The notes: generated from the letters alone by a model not told the origin. Counted from the first letter of the stretch, positions 54,789 through 64,000 are shown. The stretch is 64,000 bases of DNA from Plectonema radiosum NIES-515 (GCF_025753815.1 NZ_JAOWRF010000405.1:23130-87129); one strand, 5' to 3'. Numbers and translations: made by a program.

Positions 54789-57700
54789 TTAAGCTGCTGT
54801 TTCTTCAACTTCAGCAAATTCAGTTAAGAAGCGGAATGCCTTAACAATATAACTAGCGCATTCTCTGGGAGAAGTATTGTAAAAAGACCTCCACGCACTA
54901 CCTTTATCTTCATCGTAACGTTCTGCGCCTCTTTCTTGATGTGCATCCAACCAAGCGACTCGCACCGCATGACCGATTAACACATCTAAAACGATGTATT
55001 CTTCAATTTGTAAGCTTGGGTTGTTAGAAGCGATCGCTGCTAATTCCATTAATGCTTCAATATTAAGTTCTCGGTATTCTGGAGCCTCAATTTTATTTAA
55101 TAAATGCTCGATTAGCAAAGCAAAGTTTTTTTCACCAGCTGTCATCTCCGATATCATCACTTCACTATCCAAACGATTGCGACGCTCTAATTTATCCCCA
55201 ATAACTAAGCCTTTACAATGATGCATCACCAGCCAAACTTGCTGAAAAAAGTCTTTGGGGACGCGTCCTGTAGCACCTTCCGCTTGACGAAATCGGCGCC
55301 AACCACCTGCTGGTATATCTATTTCGGCTTCGATTGCTGGTTGCACTACCCATTCAATATCAGTTTCTTTTTGTTTGACGTGTAATGATTCTTGTTTACG
55401 TAATAAGTTACTCATGCCGGCATATTCAGTTAATACTTTCTGCAAGCGCGTTTTCACTTCAAAAGGTGAAAGTTCCATCAATTTTTCATAAGCTTCGTCT
55501 TGAGTAACATGCATTTCTCCAGCAATTTCGCTAGTTAGCAATAAAATGTAATAGCCGACTCTCAATGTCAGCAGCCCTTTAAATAATTCCGGTTCTGACT
55601 TGATTAACAAACCCAGATATATGAGAATTTCTTGAGTGAGAACGCGATCGCTTATATCCTCACGACAGAAGTGATTTATTTTCTCGACAATTTCGTTATG
55701 AGATAATGGCACAGTTATCAGCGACGCTTCGCTATAAGCTTTACCCACAGCGATTTGCTTACCCCTGACCAAAATACTCGTTACCACGTCTGACAGCGCA
55801 ATATAAGTCATCTTCTGCAAACCCCCAGCGCGACGTACTATCCCCCAAATCCCCATTTCTCCGGCTCTGGTGTATACTTCGTCAAGTAAATCTGCTACGG
55901 TGGCAGGATGTCCCGGTCCACCAAAGCCGGTATCAAATTCCAATCCTTCCAAACGAGTTAAAGTCTGCAATAACTCTATTTGCTCGTAAAGATTTTCTGA
56001 TGAGCGCAATGATGAAAGCAACAATCCCAGGTTAGTTTGACACTCCATTTGAAATTCTTGGGTGTGTTCTAAATGCCAGTTTTTCTCTGGATTATAAGCG
56101 AGATAACGACAACGTAACCCGGCATTTTTTACTGCGGAAAGTAAAAATTCTTCTTCTTTGACTAAATCAATTCTTTCTATGGTTGTAGTCAACATCAACT
56201 GATTTAATCGTCCTAATTTGACGCGCACACCTTGACAAACACCATCTTTTAATTCTTGCATCAGTTCTAATAAAGCTTCTGAACCTGTTTCCAACATGGT
56301 GTGAGTCAACATTAATGTTAAAGTTGGACGTCCTAAATCGCTCCAATACTTTTGGATGTAACCAAGTTCGCTTCTGAGTTGATCGACTAAAAAATGATAA
56401 TCGAGAGTTAAATAGAACTGTTCAGAATCTAAAAATGAAGGTAAAAATACGACCGTTTCGTTTCCAAAACGGAAAATTCTCGATGTTGTCAAACTCCGTG
56501 GACTGCGTGGTGGACGTCCGGTTAAACCTAGTTTATCACAGCGTCCAATTTGCTTATAAATAGCAATTAAATCTACGGCTTCTCTAACTTGAATCGGTTC
56601 TACTTGTGCGGGTGTTTGTGTTTCAATTCCGCGAACTTCTAGCTTTGCTTGTAATTCTTGATCTTCGGCTAGCAAAGCTATTTGTACCAAAGCTTGACGT
56701 TCTTTACCTATACATAAATGTCTTCCCAAAGGGTCAATATCCCCAACGGCTAATAATCCATCACTTAACATTTGACCGAGAAAATATAAACTCTGTGCCC
56801 AAACTAGGGGAATATTTTCGTTAGGTAAGCGTGGTTGACTTTGGGGTGTTAATCTTTCGACTTCTACGTTTGCTTCGGGGACATAATAAAGTTCTGGTAA
56901 TAATAGTAATCCATCGCGTTCAAAAAGTAATGATTCTAAACTTGCTTGATATTTCTTAACTTGTTCTTGATCGCCGCGAAATAATCCATCTAAAAGTAAA
57001 TAAGTGAAAAATAAGGGCCATTCACATTCAATATGCTCAAATTGTTTGAGTTCCCAAGGTTCGTAATGCAAGCGATGAGAGTCTTCTAAAACGGTTTGGT
57101 GTCCATCGCGTAAAAAGCGTTTGCAACCGTATTTTCCTTCCAGTTTATTGATGATATCATTAAAAGTGCGATCGCGTAACTCCACATCTTCCACTGCAAA
57201 GGCAGGAAAGCTAATTACACTCAACAGCGCTGCATCAATTTCTTTCGAGCCTGATTCTCTCGGCAATAATGATTCTAATGTAATTCGAGCGCGGGCAATT
57301 TCATCTGGCAGCGCGTGAATTACCGATGTTTGACTACCGCGTACACCAAATAAATCCACTCCATTAATCGCTTCTAAAGCGGCTTTTGCCATGCCGATGG
57401 AACTAGCATTTAATTCGGCGTTACCGTGATTAATTTTATTTCCACGTTCCCAAATGCCATAATCTGGAGTGCGGTAAGCTCGCCCTATATAGTAAACTAA
57501 ATTTTGGACGAAATTCACCTCGTCAATCGTAAAAATAATCTGCAATCCCGAAGCGGTCATTTGTGCTAACATCAAGATAAATATTGATGTTGCATCAAGT
57601 TGCAAATGTCCCCATTCGTCATCGCCGACAACAATATCTCCTGTCTCGGTATTATATTTCGCGTGTAAGGCATCTAATGGCGATTGAGTCTGCTTAAATT

Positions 57701-58010
57701 TCTCTACCTTGTGTGATTGTCGCATCATGGCAAACAGCAACCCACGCATCAGTTTGACAACACTGTGTTCTAACTCATAGGTGCGTCCATTATCTTCATC
57801 CACTTTGCGGTATGCTAATCCTAAACCCCAAACAGCTAAAATACTGTATACATTATCTCGCACCCAAGCATCAGTATAATCACCATGTGCCGTTATTGCC
57901 GTACTCGCTGGAAGCAAGCCACTAATTGCATTTTGACGTACTAGGATAATTGTCTTAATTTGCTCATAATAATACTCAAGGCGAGTTAGTAATTCATTAA
58001 TTGTTTTCAT
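54789..58010 (-). CDS. GH15/phosphorylase-kinase-alpha-like protein
   Basis: A 1073-aa protein. The N-terminal half is an (alpha/alpha)6-type glucoamylase-like domain: DYTDAWVRDNVYSILAVWGL near residue 45, KYNTETGDIVVGDDEWGHLQ near 115, WERGNKINHGNAELNASSIG near 190 and HYEPWELKQFEHIECEWPLF near 315. The C-terminal half resembles phosphorylase kinase regulatory chains. In cyanobacteria this long family is conserved but poorly characterised. It could bind or hydrolyse alpha-glucan, and catalytic competence is uncertain. Confidence 0.87.
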   Translation of the reverse strand: MKTINELLTRLEYYYEQIKTIILVRQNAISGLLPASTAITAHGDYTDAWVRDNVYSILAVWGLGLAYRKVDEDNGRTYELEHSVVKLMRGLLFAMMRQSHKVEKFKQTQSPLDALHAKYNTETGDIVVGDDEWGHLQLDATSIFILMLAQMTASGLQIIFTIDEVNFVQNLVYYIGRAYRTPDYGIWERGNKINHGNAELNASSIGMAKAALEAINGVDLFGVRGSQTSVIHALPDEIARARITLESLLPRESGSKEIDAALLSVISFPAFAVEDVELRDRTFNDIINKLEGKYGCKRFLRDGHQTVLEDSHRLHYEPWELKQFEHIECEWPLFFTYLLLDGLFRGDQEQVKKYQASLESLLFERDGLLLLPELYYVPEANVEVERLTPQSQPRLPNENIPLVWAQSLYFLGQMLSDGLLAVGDIDPLGRHLCIGKERQALVQIALLAEDQELQAKLEVRGIETQTPAQVEPIQVREAVDLIAIYKQIGRCDKLGLTGRPPRSPRSLTTSRIFRFGNETVVFLPSFLDSEQFYLTLDYHFLVDQLRSELGYIQKYWSDLGRPTLTLMLTHTMLETGSEALLELMQELKDGVCQGVRVKLGRLNQLMLTTTIERIDLVKEEEFLLSAVKNAGLRCRYLAYNPEKNWHLEHTQEFQMECQTNLGLLLSSLRSSENLYEQIELLQTLTRLEGLEFDTGFGGPGHPATVADLLDEVYTRAGEMGIWGIVRRAGGLQKMTYIALSDVVTSILVRGKQIAVGKAYSEASLITVPLSHNEIVEKINHFCREDISDRVLTQEILIYLGLLIKSEPELFKGLLTLRVGYYILLLTSEIAGEMHVTQDEAYEKLMELSPFEVKTRLQKVLTEYAGMSNLLRKQESLHVKQKETDIEWVVQPAIEAEIDIPAGGWRRFRQAEGATGRVPKDFFQQVWLVMHHCKGLVIGDKLERRNRLDSEVMISEMTAGEKNFALLIEHLLNKIEAPEYRELNIEALMELAAIASNNPSLQIEEYIVLDVLIGHAVRVAWLDAHQERGAERYDEDKGSAWRSFYNTSPRECASYIVKAFRFLTEFAEVEETAA

Positions 58011-58848
58011 AATCGGATTCTTCGCAAAGGGTGTAAATTCGATTTAATGGCGATGAATTGAATTTTCTTATAAATATCAGAATAACTTTTGCCTGAGGCT
58101 TCTGGCTTTTAACTTCTTAGTGAACTATAGCCGAAATTGTAATTTTTTTCAAATCTTCCTCAGTTTTGTTTAGCGAATTTTGGTGTTGCTGAATTAAGTA
58201 ATGAAAGTTATTAAGTAGGAGAACTAAATTAAACTTCAGATCGTAGTAAGGACTTTAGTCCTTAAAATGCTTTTCCAGAGCGATAAATCGCTCACTACGA
58301 ACTCATATTTTATTTTATATTTAATTATGTCCACCTACTTAGTTTGACAAGGGTAATTCATAAAAATAAATGCCCAGCCGTGAAGCGTATAGTATATCAA
58401 GGGTTCGAGAAGACCCTTGGCGCGAAGGATACCCACAATCAGGGAAACACACGGAGAAAAACATTTATTTATTTGGCAGTATGCTAACCAAAACTATGAG
58501 TAGAGACGTAAAATTTTATGTCTGTATATCAACCTTTTAATATCTGTATTCAGCAAATGTGATTTTTTTAGTAGATATTAGACATAGGAGTAAAAATTAA
58601 TTATGCGTTGTCCAAAACCCTTGATTAGACGTAGCTAGCTTACGTCTCTACATTCTTTTTCACGACGTTTGTCTATTTTATACAGGGCAAATCTTTCATG
58701 TGAAGTAAGAAGCTCTTAGAGTTTAGTTGGGTGATGCCGAGTATACCCAACAGATGCTCCCATGTATCGATCAACTCTCGTGAAATAAAAAATGCGGATG
58801 TTTGAGATTGAAACTTTGACCAGTTTAACAGCACAAAACAATAGATAC
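58011..58848. other. Gene-free region with several dispersed repeats
   Basis: No gene is supported. A diverged AGGACTTTAGTCCT / GCGATAAATCGCTCACTACG repeat lies at 58240-58305. GTAGAGACG-type copies lie at 58500-58530 and 58626-58652, the latter with ATTATGCGTTGTCCAAAACC beside it. Confidence 0.6.
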
Positions 58849-59334
58849 TCAAAATTGACACTCCCCGCCATAAATGGACGGGGATTCTGTGTAAGATTGA
58901 ATGTCCCACTTACCTAAAAGCTTTAATTCACCAATACCCTTTTTATCAGTAAAAGTGATGCGTCTTTTGGTTGAATGCAACTTCCACCCTGATGTTTTAT
59001 ATTCAACGCTCCTACAGTCTTTTTGAAAGCGTGGATATCCCTTCTTACCCGATTTTTTAGATTTACAATTATCGTAAAACCTTGATATAGCAGACCATCC
59101 ACGCTCTGCGGCTGATTGTACAGCCATTGAATTTAGGTCAGCAACAAAGACAAATTCTTTGCGTAGTTGGGTAGAGTACTTGTTAAGAGCAAACTTGTCA
59201 ACTTTCAACTCTCTATCCGCATCCATCCAATATCTAACCGCTTTATTGCGGATGAATTGGGTGGTACGGATAGCATCATCAATAGCAGAATATTGAGCTT
59301 TTTTGCCTTTAACGTTGTACTCCAGAACCAACAT
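58849..59334 (-). pseudogene. tnpB: Truncated TnpB (IS200/IS605 family)
   Basis: A 161-aa frame of TnpB N-terminal sequence (IRTTQFIRNKAVRYWMDADR, YSTQLRKEFVFVADLNSMAV, QSAAERGWSAISRFYDNCKS). It runs directly into the element's right end (PSIYGGECQF). Normal TnpB is about 400 aa with RuvC acidic residues and a zinc finger, all missing here. An internal deletion has joined the 5' third to the end hairpin. It is divergent from tnpA, as in IS605. Confidence 0.88.
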
Positions 59335-59860
59335 CGTGTTAACCTTTTGCTAAACTTATTTGTATTCGACTTATTACTAATATACAATATCTATATACAG
59401 ATTAGCAAGTATTATTGTAAAGTTATGGCTAAGTTTTCTCCCGATGAGTATCGGCACGAGGGTAATGCTGTTTCGCTCCTAAACTATCATTTCGTGTTTA
59501 TACCTAAGCGGCGTAAAAAAGTGCTAGTAGGAGCTATTGCAGAAAAACTACAAGAGATTATTTTTGAGGTTTGTGTTGAGAACCGATGGAAAATTATTGC
59601 ACTGGAAATTATGCCAGACCATGTTCACATGTTTGTAAACGCAAAACCAAGCGATGATCCAAGTAAGATTATTCGACTGATTAAAGGTAGAGCCTCGCAT
59701 GTGTTAAGAAAAGATTTTCCAGAGTTAATGAAATTACCAACACTCTGGACACCAAGCTATTTCGTAAGCACAGCAGGCAATGTTTGCACAGAAACAGTGA
59801 AGCGATATATTGAACAACAAAAGGCATGACGGTAGGATAAATCCTACCACCAGCCTTCAT
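58855..59860. mobile_element. IS200/IS605-type element with deleted tnpB
   Basis: It has divergent tnpA and truncated tnpB. The subterminal hairpins are CCCCGCCATAAATGGACGGG (58863-58883, tnpB side) and GGTAGGATAAATCCTACC (59831-59848, tnpA side). Exact cleavage sites cannot be fixed. The TnpA frame is intact, so the element may still be mobile. Confidence 0.75.
59425..59829 (+). CDS. tnpA: TnpA, Y1 HUH transposase (IS200/IS605)
   Basis: A 134-aa protein, full family length. LNYHFVFIPKRRKKVLVGAI is the N-terminal part. The H-U-H motif is in MPDHVHMFVNAKP near residue 65. PSKIIRLIKGRASHVLRKDF follows, and the Tyr nucleophile is in TETVKRYIEQQK near residue 128. ATG 59425 is used because the longer frame reads through the promoter region. 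All catalytic residues are present. Confidence 0.93.
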   Translation: MAKFSPDEYRHEGNAVSLLNYHFVFIPKRRKKVLVGAIAEKLQEIIFEVCVENRWKIIALEIMPDHVHMFVNAKPSDDPSKIIRLIKGRASHVLRKDFPELMKLPTLWTPSYFVSTAGNVCTETVKRYIEQQKA

Positions 59861-59939
59861 CCCCACATCTGTTGCACAGAATGCAGAACTACGTTCCTGT
59901 TCTTCCGGGGTTTTCGGCATCTACCTTATAAACGGTTCT

Positions 59940-60030
59940 TCAGTAGACATCTTCAGAAAAGATGTAGAGACGTAGCTAGCTTACGTCTAATCAAGGGTTT
60001 CGGGCAACGTATAGTTCATTTCTGGAGATG
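59940..60030. repeat. GTAGAGACGTAGCTAGCTTA repeat with TTCGGGCAACG tail
   Basis: GATGTAGAGACGTAGCTAGC (59960-59979) is followed by CAAGGGTTTCGGGCAACGTA and an AGATGTCTAGTAG end. It matches the organisation of the repeats at 28907 and 37655. Confidence 0.72.
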
Positions 60031-60193
60031 TCTAGTAGTTAGTTTTTTCCTGTCAGAGTATCATACGGAGTTCAGCCTGTTTTTAATCAAAGCGGTAGAA
60101 TAATCTTCAATCTTAAGTATGATTACACAAGGAATACTTTTCTTGCAAAATAAAGACTACTTCTGGTATTGTAAACATTATTACTCTGTGAAG

Positions 60194-60397
60194 TTATAAA
60201 TTTAATTCATCTAAGTGCTTGACACAAATCCTCCCAGTAGTAAAATCAACACAAAGTAAACAATAATCAGGGCATTTCACAAAAAGAGTGTGGAAGATCG
60301 CAGATTGACCACACTGAATCTTAGCATTTACCGGATAACCAATTTCCGAGTTAGTATTATGACTTAGCGATGCCGGGAATCGGATATCGATGTTCAA
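60194..60397 (-). CDS. Small hypothetical protein (67 aa)
   Basis: The frame reads MNIDIRFPASLSHNTNSEIG, then CPDYCLLCVDFTTGRICVKH. It has codon use and a Cys-rich, beta-like pattern compatible with a real protein. No family is recognised and no strong ribosome-binding site is seen. It is divergent from mgtE. Confidence 0.4.
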   Translation of the reverse strand: MNIDIRFPASLSHNTNSEIGYPVNAKIQCGQSAIFHTLFVKCPDYCLLCVDFTTGRICVKHLDELNL

Positions 60398-60407
60398 TTT
60401 TTGAGAT

Positions 60408-60498
60408 TTTATGGACTACAGTCCACAAGATGGCAGTATTAACCTCCTCTAGCTGGTGAGAAGCATCTCCCAGCGAGGGGGGGACATTTGGAGGTATT
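60408..60498 (+). promoter_or_regulatory. Structured mgtE leader
   Basis: It holds a TGGACT-AC-AGTCCA hairpin (60412-60425). A second stem follows, with CCTC...GCTGG (60443-60456) pairing with CCAGC-GAGG (60470-60478) around GTGAGAAGCATCTC. It ends at the GGAGGT ribosome-binding site (60490-60495). Mg transporter genes are often controlled by Mg-sensing leaders, but this one could not be matched to a known riboswitch consensus by eye. Confidence 0.45.
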
Positions 60499-60502
60499 TA
60501 TC

Positions 60503-61861
60503 ATGCTTATACACGATGTTCGCAATTCTGTTGTTGACGTTGATGTTGCTGACTTGAACCAGTTGAAATCGGATTTGAATCATTCACAGCCGGTTGATGT
60601 CGGGGAATATATTGAACAATTACCGAAAAAACAGCGAGCGATCGCATTCCGCTTACTCAACAAATCTCAGGCAATTGATGTATTTGAATATCTACCCCTA
60701 GATGTCCAAGAAGAATTGATAAATTCGCTTCATGATGTGCAAGTAGCGCAAATTGTCGAGGCAATGAGTCCCGATGAACGGGCAGAATTATTTGACGAAT
60801 TGCCGGCAGGGGTAATTAAACGGCTTTTACAAGAACTTAGTCCCGAAGAACGACAAGCTACAGCCACAATTCTTGGTTATCCAGAAGGTACCGCTGGACG
60901 GTTGATGACAACAGAATATGTCAGGTTGCGTCAAGGTTTGACTGTCGGGGAAGCGTTGAGTAAAATTCGGCGTCAAGATGAAGATAAAGAGACGATTTAC
61001 TACGCTTACGTCACAGACGATAACCGCACCTTGGTTAGTGTAGTTTCTTTGCGTCAGTTGCTATTTACTTTTCCGGAAGTTTATATTCGCGAAATTTCTA
61101 GCGATCGCGTCGTCAAAGTCAGAACAGAAACTCCCCAAGAAGAAGTCGCGCAAGTAATGAAGCGCTATGATTTAATTGCTATACCAGTAGTTGATAGAGA
61201 AGAACGATTAGTTGGCATTGTCACCATTGACGATGTTATCGATATTTTAGAAGAAGAAGCCACAGAAGACATTCAAAAACTAGCAGGTGCAAGTGGTGAT
61301 GAAACTGCTTTATCATCTCCCCTAATCACTATTCGCAACCGTTTACCGTGGTTGCTGGGAATTATGTTGTTATATATCGGGGCATCAAGTGCGATCGCGC
61401 CCTTTCAATCTACAATTTCAATGGTCCCAGTGCTTGCCGTAATTATGCCCCTATTCTCCAACACTGGTGGTACTGTTGGTATTCAAGCATTAACGGTAAC
61501 AATCCGCAGCTTGGGTGTGGGTGAAGTTACACCCAAGGACACCTTAAAGATTCTCCGCAAAGAGCTTCTAGCAGGCTTGGGTACAGCTTTAGCTTTAGCC
61601 ACGACTATGATGTTGCTTTCATTGATTTGGGCACGTCCACAAGAGCGCTGGGTGGCGCTAATTGCTGGAATGGTCATGGCAAGCAATACAATTGTTGCTG
61701 TCGCTCTCGGAACTTTGCTGCCAATGGCTTTAAAACGGTTGAAGCTCGATCCAGCGTTAATCAGTGGTCCATTAGTGACAACAATGCTCGATACAATCGG
61801 CTTTTTAACTTTCCTATCGCTGATTTGGGTGGCTTTAAATGTTTTGCATTTACCACAGTAA
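60503..61861 (+). CDS. mgtE: MgtE magnesium transporter
   Basis: A 452-aa protein starting at ATG 60503, 7 nt after GGAGGT; the TTG at 60488 overlaps the ribosome-binding site. The N-terminal domain has SQAIDVFEYLPLDVQEELIN and MSPDERAELFDELPAGVIKR. Two CBS domains follow (TAGRLMTTEYVRLRQGLTVG; AIPVVDREERLVGIVTIDDV). Five C-terminal helices include MPLFSNTGGTVGIQALTVTI, the pore-lining Mg site. It imports Mg2+ gated by cytosolic Mg2+. Confidence 0.95.
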   Translation: MLIHDVRNSVVDVDVADLNQLKSDLNHSQPVDVGEYIEQLPKKQRAIAFRLLNKSQAIDVFEYLPLDVQEELINSLHDVQVAQIVEAMSPDERAELFDELPAGVIKRLLQELSPEERQATATILGYPEGTAGRLMTTEYVRLRQGLTVGEALSKIRRQDEDKETIYYAYVTDDNRTLVSVVSLRQLLFTFPEVYIREISSDRVVKVRTETPQEEVAQVMKRYDLIAIPVVDREERLVGIVTIDDVIDILEEEATEDIQKLAGASGDETALSSPLITIRNRLPWLLGIMLLYIGASSAIAPFQSTISMVPVLAVIMPLFSNTGGTVGIQALTVTIRSLGVGEVTPKDTLKILRKELLAGLGTALALATTMMLLSLIWARPQERWVALIAGMVMASNTIVAVALGTLLPMALKRLKLDPALISGPLVTTMLDTIGFLTFLSLIWVALNVLHLPQ

Positions 61862-61883
61862 CCGAAAAAAATTGCTAATCGTC

Positions 61884-62050
61884 GTAGAGACGTTCGGTCG
61901 GAACGTCTCTACAGTACATACAATTAAAGCGATATCATATCCGTTTAATGTCAATTAAACGGATACCCCGTCTTTAAAGACGGAGTTTATCCCGATAAAA
62001 AAATCCGAAATCCTTGTAGAGACGTAAGCTAGCTACGTTTCTACATCATA
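61884..62050. repeat. Pair of GTAGAGACGT repeats around an AATTAAACGGATA motif
   Basis: GTAGAGACGTTCGGTCGGAA (61885-61912) and GTAGAGACGTAAGCTAGCTA (62016-62043) flank GTCAATTAAACGGATACCCC. The second half is the reverse of the repeat at 18050-18108. A TCTTTAAAGA stem (61971-61980) lies between them. Confidence 0.7.
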
Positions 62051-62063
62051 TGTAATAAATCTG

Positions 62064-62831
62064 TCATGATATCACTTCTCTTTCCCGATTCACAAAAATC
62101 AAATTTGAACAGGTAACATGAACCAGTTGATAAGGCAACTTAGAAAAAAAGTCTTTGATTTTTTCTGACTTATCACCTAAACCCAATCCATAATACTCAA
62201 TAATCACAATTTGGGGACGATGCTTTTCATAATCAAAAGTTAACCATACTTCTAATTCAGTTCCTTCAACATCTATATCTAAGATGTCAATTACACCAAT
62301 ATCATGTTTTTCTAATATAGTTTCCAATCGAAAAGACGGAACTTTTACACTATCTTTGAAGGGAATCTTAATTAATCCTGCATATTCATCCTTTTGCTTA
62401 GTCGTTGATAGTTCTGGCAAAAAAGCCGGAAAAAATTCTATTTCTCCTTCTGCTGACGAAATAGCAGCCCACTCTACCTTTGACCTTTCTGTCTTTAATA
62501 AGTTAACTTGATTGATATCAGCATCAATACAGATGCCTTGCCAATCGTTTTTCTCAAAAAAGTAAGTATTTGAATAAGCAATTGGATGTCCGGCTCCAAT
62601 ATCAACAAAGATACCTTTTTTCGGTAATTGTATATTTTCGCAAATATACCTGTCTTCTCCAAATTGAGAATGAAATTTTCGGTATTTATAATTTTTATTG
62701 TCTAACCTAAAAAAGTTATTTTTAAAGTTAAAAAATAACATCATTACACCACAGTAGAGAAGCTTGATTAAATCGAATATTTCACTTTTCATTGACAAAT
62801 ATCTATTTTGAGATAAAACAGGTGGTATCAT
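62064..62831 (-). CDS. FkbM-family methyltransferase
   Basis: A 255-aa protein. After a hydrophobic, Phe-rich head it reads FHSQFGEDRYICENIQLPKK, GIFVDIGAGHPIAYSNTYFF (SAM loop), WQGICIDADINQVNLLKTER and IDILDIDVEGTELEVWLTF. The last holds the D-x-E-G motif of FkbM proteins. FkbM enzymes O-methylate sugars or small molecules. ATG 62793 is an alternative start. Its neighbours give no pathway. Confidence 0.87.
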   Translation of the reverse strand: MIPPVLSQNRYLSMKSEIFDLIKLLYCGVMMLFFNFKNNFFRLDNKNYKYRKFHSQFGEDRYICENIQLPKKGIFVDIGAGHPIAYSNTYFFEKNDWQGICIDADINQVNLLKTERSKVEWAAISSAEGEIEFFPAFLPELSTTKQKDEYAGLIKIPFKDSVKVPSFRLETILEKHDIGVIDILDIDVEGTELEVWLTFDYEKHRPQIVIIEYYGLGLGDKSEKIKDFFSKLPYQLVHVTCSNLIFVNREREVIS

Positions 62832-62901
62832 TTGTTTATTTCTGTAAATTCAAAAACTGTAGAGAAGCGATCGCCTTTTGACGCTGAAGAAAAAAGTATA
62901 T

Positions 62902-63978
62902 ATGCCTACTACGCCTACTGCTACTTGGAATCGTCATCACGTTCTCACACTCGCTGACTTCACCAAAGCTGAATACAATATCGTTTTGCAAACTGCTGCC
63001 AGTTTTCAGGAGGTGTTATCACGACGGACGAAAAAGGTGCCAAGTTTACAAGGACAAGTGGTGGCAAATTTATTTTTTGAAGCGTCTACCCGCACTCGCA
63101 GTAGTTTTGAACTTGCAGCAAAACGCTTAAGTGCAGATACGCTAAATTTTGCCTCAGCAACTTCTTCTATCACCAAGGGAGAGACAATTCTTGACACGGC
63201 GAAGACTTATTTGGCGATGGGAACTGATATTATGGTAATTCGCCATCGTGAAGCCGGAGTACCTCAGGCGATCGCTGCTGAAATGGATCGTTTAGGTGTC
63301 AGAGTTAGTGTCCTCAATGCTGGTGATGGTCAACATGAGCATCCTTCCCAAGCACTACTTGACTTATTTACCATTTGTAGTCTGATTGACCCAGAAAATC
63401 CCCGACTCCAACTGTTGAAGAATAAAAAGATTGCTATTGTTGGTGATATTCTACATTCTCGTGTCGCGCGATCGAATATCTGGAGTTTAACCGCAAGTGG
63501 CGCCCAAGTCCATCTAGCAGCACCACCTACTTTATTACCTCAATTATTTGCCGATTATGTCAAGGATGAAGAAGTGGGGGAAGACGAGAGGGGGAGAGGG
63601 GGAGAGGGGGAGAGGGGGAAAATTCCCAATTCGGAATCGAATATTCAAAATCGCAACCTATTTATACATTGGCAATTAGAACCCGCTTTGAAAGATGCTG
63701 ATTTTGTCATGACGTTGCGTTTACAAAAGGAACGCATGACAGGTCATTTATTGCCAAGTTTGCGAGAATATCATCAAATGTTTGGCATTACACGCACAAA
63801 GCTGCAATTATGTCAACCAAGTGTTAAAGTCCTACATCCCGGTCCCGTTAACCGAGGTGTCGAAATTAGCTCTGACTTAATGGATGACCCAGAATTCAGC
63901 CTGATTCCAGCTCAAGTAACCAGCGGTGTTGCAGTTCGCATGGCGTTATTATATTTGATTGGTAGTGGGAAGAGTTAG
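62902..63978 (+). CDS. pyrB: Aspartate carbamoyltransferase catalytic subunit
   Basis: A 358-aa enzyme starting [20 protein letters not shown] (ATG 62902). [19 protein letters not shown] near residue 60 is the carbamoyl-phosphate loop. [18 protein letters not shown] lies near 140 and [11 protein letters not shown] near 275 is the aspartate site. [12 protein letters not shown] and [15 protein letters not shown] close it. It makes carbamoyl aspartate in pyrimidine synthesis. An in-frame low-complexity insertion (about residues 225-248) interrupts the normal loop before [13 protein letters not shown]. Confidence 0.96.
   Translation: MPTTPTATWNRHHVLTLADFTKAEYNIVLQTAASFQEVLSRRTKKVPSLQGQVVANLFFEASTRTRSSFELAAKRLSADTLNFASATSSITKGETILDTAKTYLAMGTDIMVIRHREAGVPQAIAAEMDRLGVRVSVLNAGDGQHEHPSQALLDLFTICSLIDPENPRLQLLKNKKIAIVGDILHSRVARSNIWSLTASGAQVHLAAPPTLLPQLFADYVKDEEVGEDERGRGGEGERGKIPNSESNIQNRNLFIHWQLEPALKDADFVMTLRLQKERMTGHLLPSLREYHQMFGITRTKLQLCQPSVKVLHPGPVNRGVEISSDLMDDPEFSLIPAQVTSGVAVRMALLYLIGSGKS
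63588..63619. repeat. AGAGGGGG tandem repeat inside pyrB
   Basis: Four exact copies of the 8-mer AGAGGGGG encode [10 protein letters not shown]. The motif resembles purine-rich intergenic repeats nearby (GGGGGAGATAGGGGGACAAG after pyrB), so an intergenic type of repeat appears to have entered a gene. Confidence 0.85.
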
Positions 63979-64000
63979 GGGGAGATAGGGGGACAAGGGG

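Noticed and set aside
58673..58909. 78-codon minus-strand frame beside the IS605 right end
   Set aside because: It begins inside truncated tnpB and reads through the end hairpin and repeat DNA.
59681..59920. 79-codon minus-strand frame starting PKTPEEQERSSAFCATDVGM
   Set aside because: It covers the IS left end and is antisense to tnpA. It may be a remnant of an IS-linked reading frame, but it is too weak to call.

Overview
The window comes from a filamentous, heterocyst-forming cyanobacterium. The evidence is frequent HIP1 octamers (GCGATCGC), a nif cluster in the cyanobacterial order nifB-fdxN-nifS-nifU-glbN-nifH-nifD-nifK-(Mo-nitrogenase-associated orf)-nifE on the minus strand, and nif genes split by recombinase-carrying excision elements, which are known only from heterocystous lineages. 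The exact genus cannot be read from the sequence.

Three nif genes are interrupted. nifE is cut near position 580; its element runs off the left edge and shows only its serine recombinase. nifK is split by a 26,969-bp element (13-bp core AGACCGCATGTGC at 2107-2119 and 29076-29088) with its own serine recombinase. nifD is split by a 12,145-bp element (11-bp core CGGAGTAATCC at 30697-30707 and 42842-42852) with the tyrosine recombinase XisA. Removing each complete element in silico between its repeats restores frame exactly: NifK 511 aa and NifD 500 aa.

The nifK element (2.1-29.1 kb) carries a specialised-metabolism or glycan-like cargo. It has a carbamoyltransferase/SxtJ/DUF5989/SGNH/GT39 operon bracketed by two near-identical methyltransferase genes, a hexapeptide acyltransferase, and a chorismate-lyase-like protein. 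It also has two MFS exporters, another methyltransferase, a GH13 enzyme, a YddA/SbmA-type ABC exporter and a GT1 glycosyltransferase. Between 14.3 and 19.1 kb lies a gene graveyard: broken adenylation/carrier, condensation/epimerisation, GtrA, sugar-epimerase and cupin fragments. The cargo looks like a once larger NRPS-type cluster that has partly decayed.

The nifD element (30.7-42.9 kb) carries xisA and four toxin-antitoxin-like pairs: DUF433/DUF5615, a RelE-type pair with a frameshifted toxin, a HigB-type toxin with an unusual partner, and BrnT/BrnA. It also has a lone vMAP-type HTH protein divergent from a four-gene operon of two small membrane-associated proteins, an unknown protein and a classical AAA+ ATPase. 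An M48 peptidase, a PD-(D/E)XK-like protein, two hypotheticals and a 21-bp tandem repeat complete it.

Right of nifB (51.7-64 kb) lie housekeeping and transport genes: an MDR dehydrogenase, LivM/LivG-type ABC genes, a GH15/phosphorylase-kinase-alpha-like protein, an IS200/IS605 element with truncated tnpB, mgtE with a structured leader, an FkbM methyltransferase, and pyrB with a low-complexity insertion. Short palindromic repeats built on GTAGAGACGT/ACGTCTCTAC are scattered through both the elements and the chromosome. Coordinates come from the sequence and functions from motif recognition; no database search was run.
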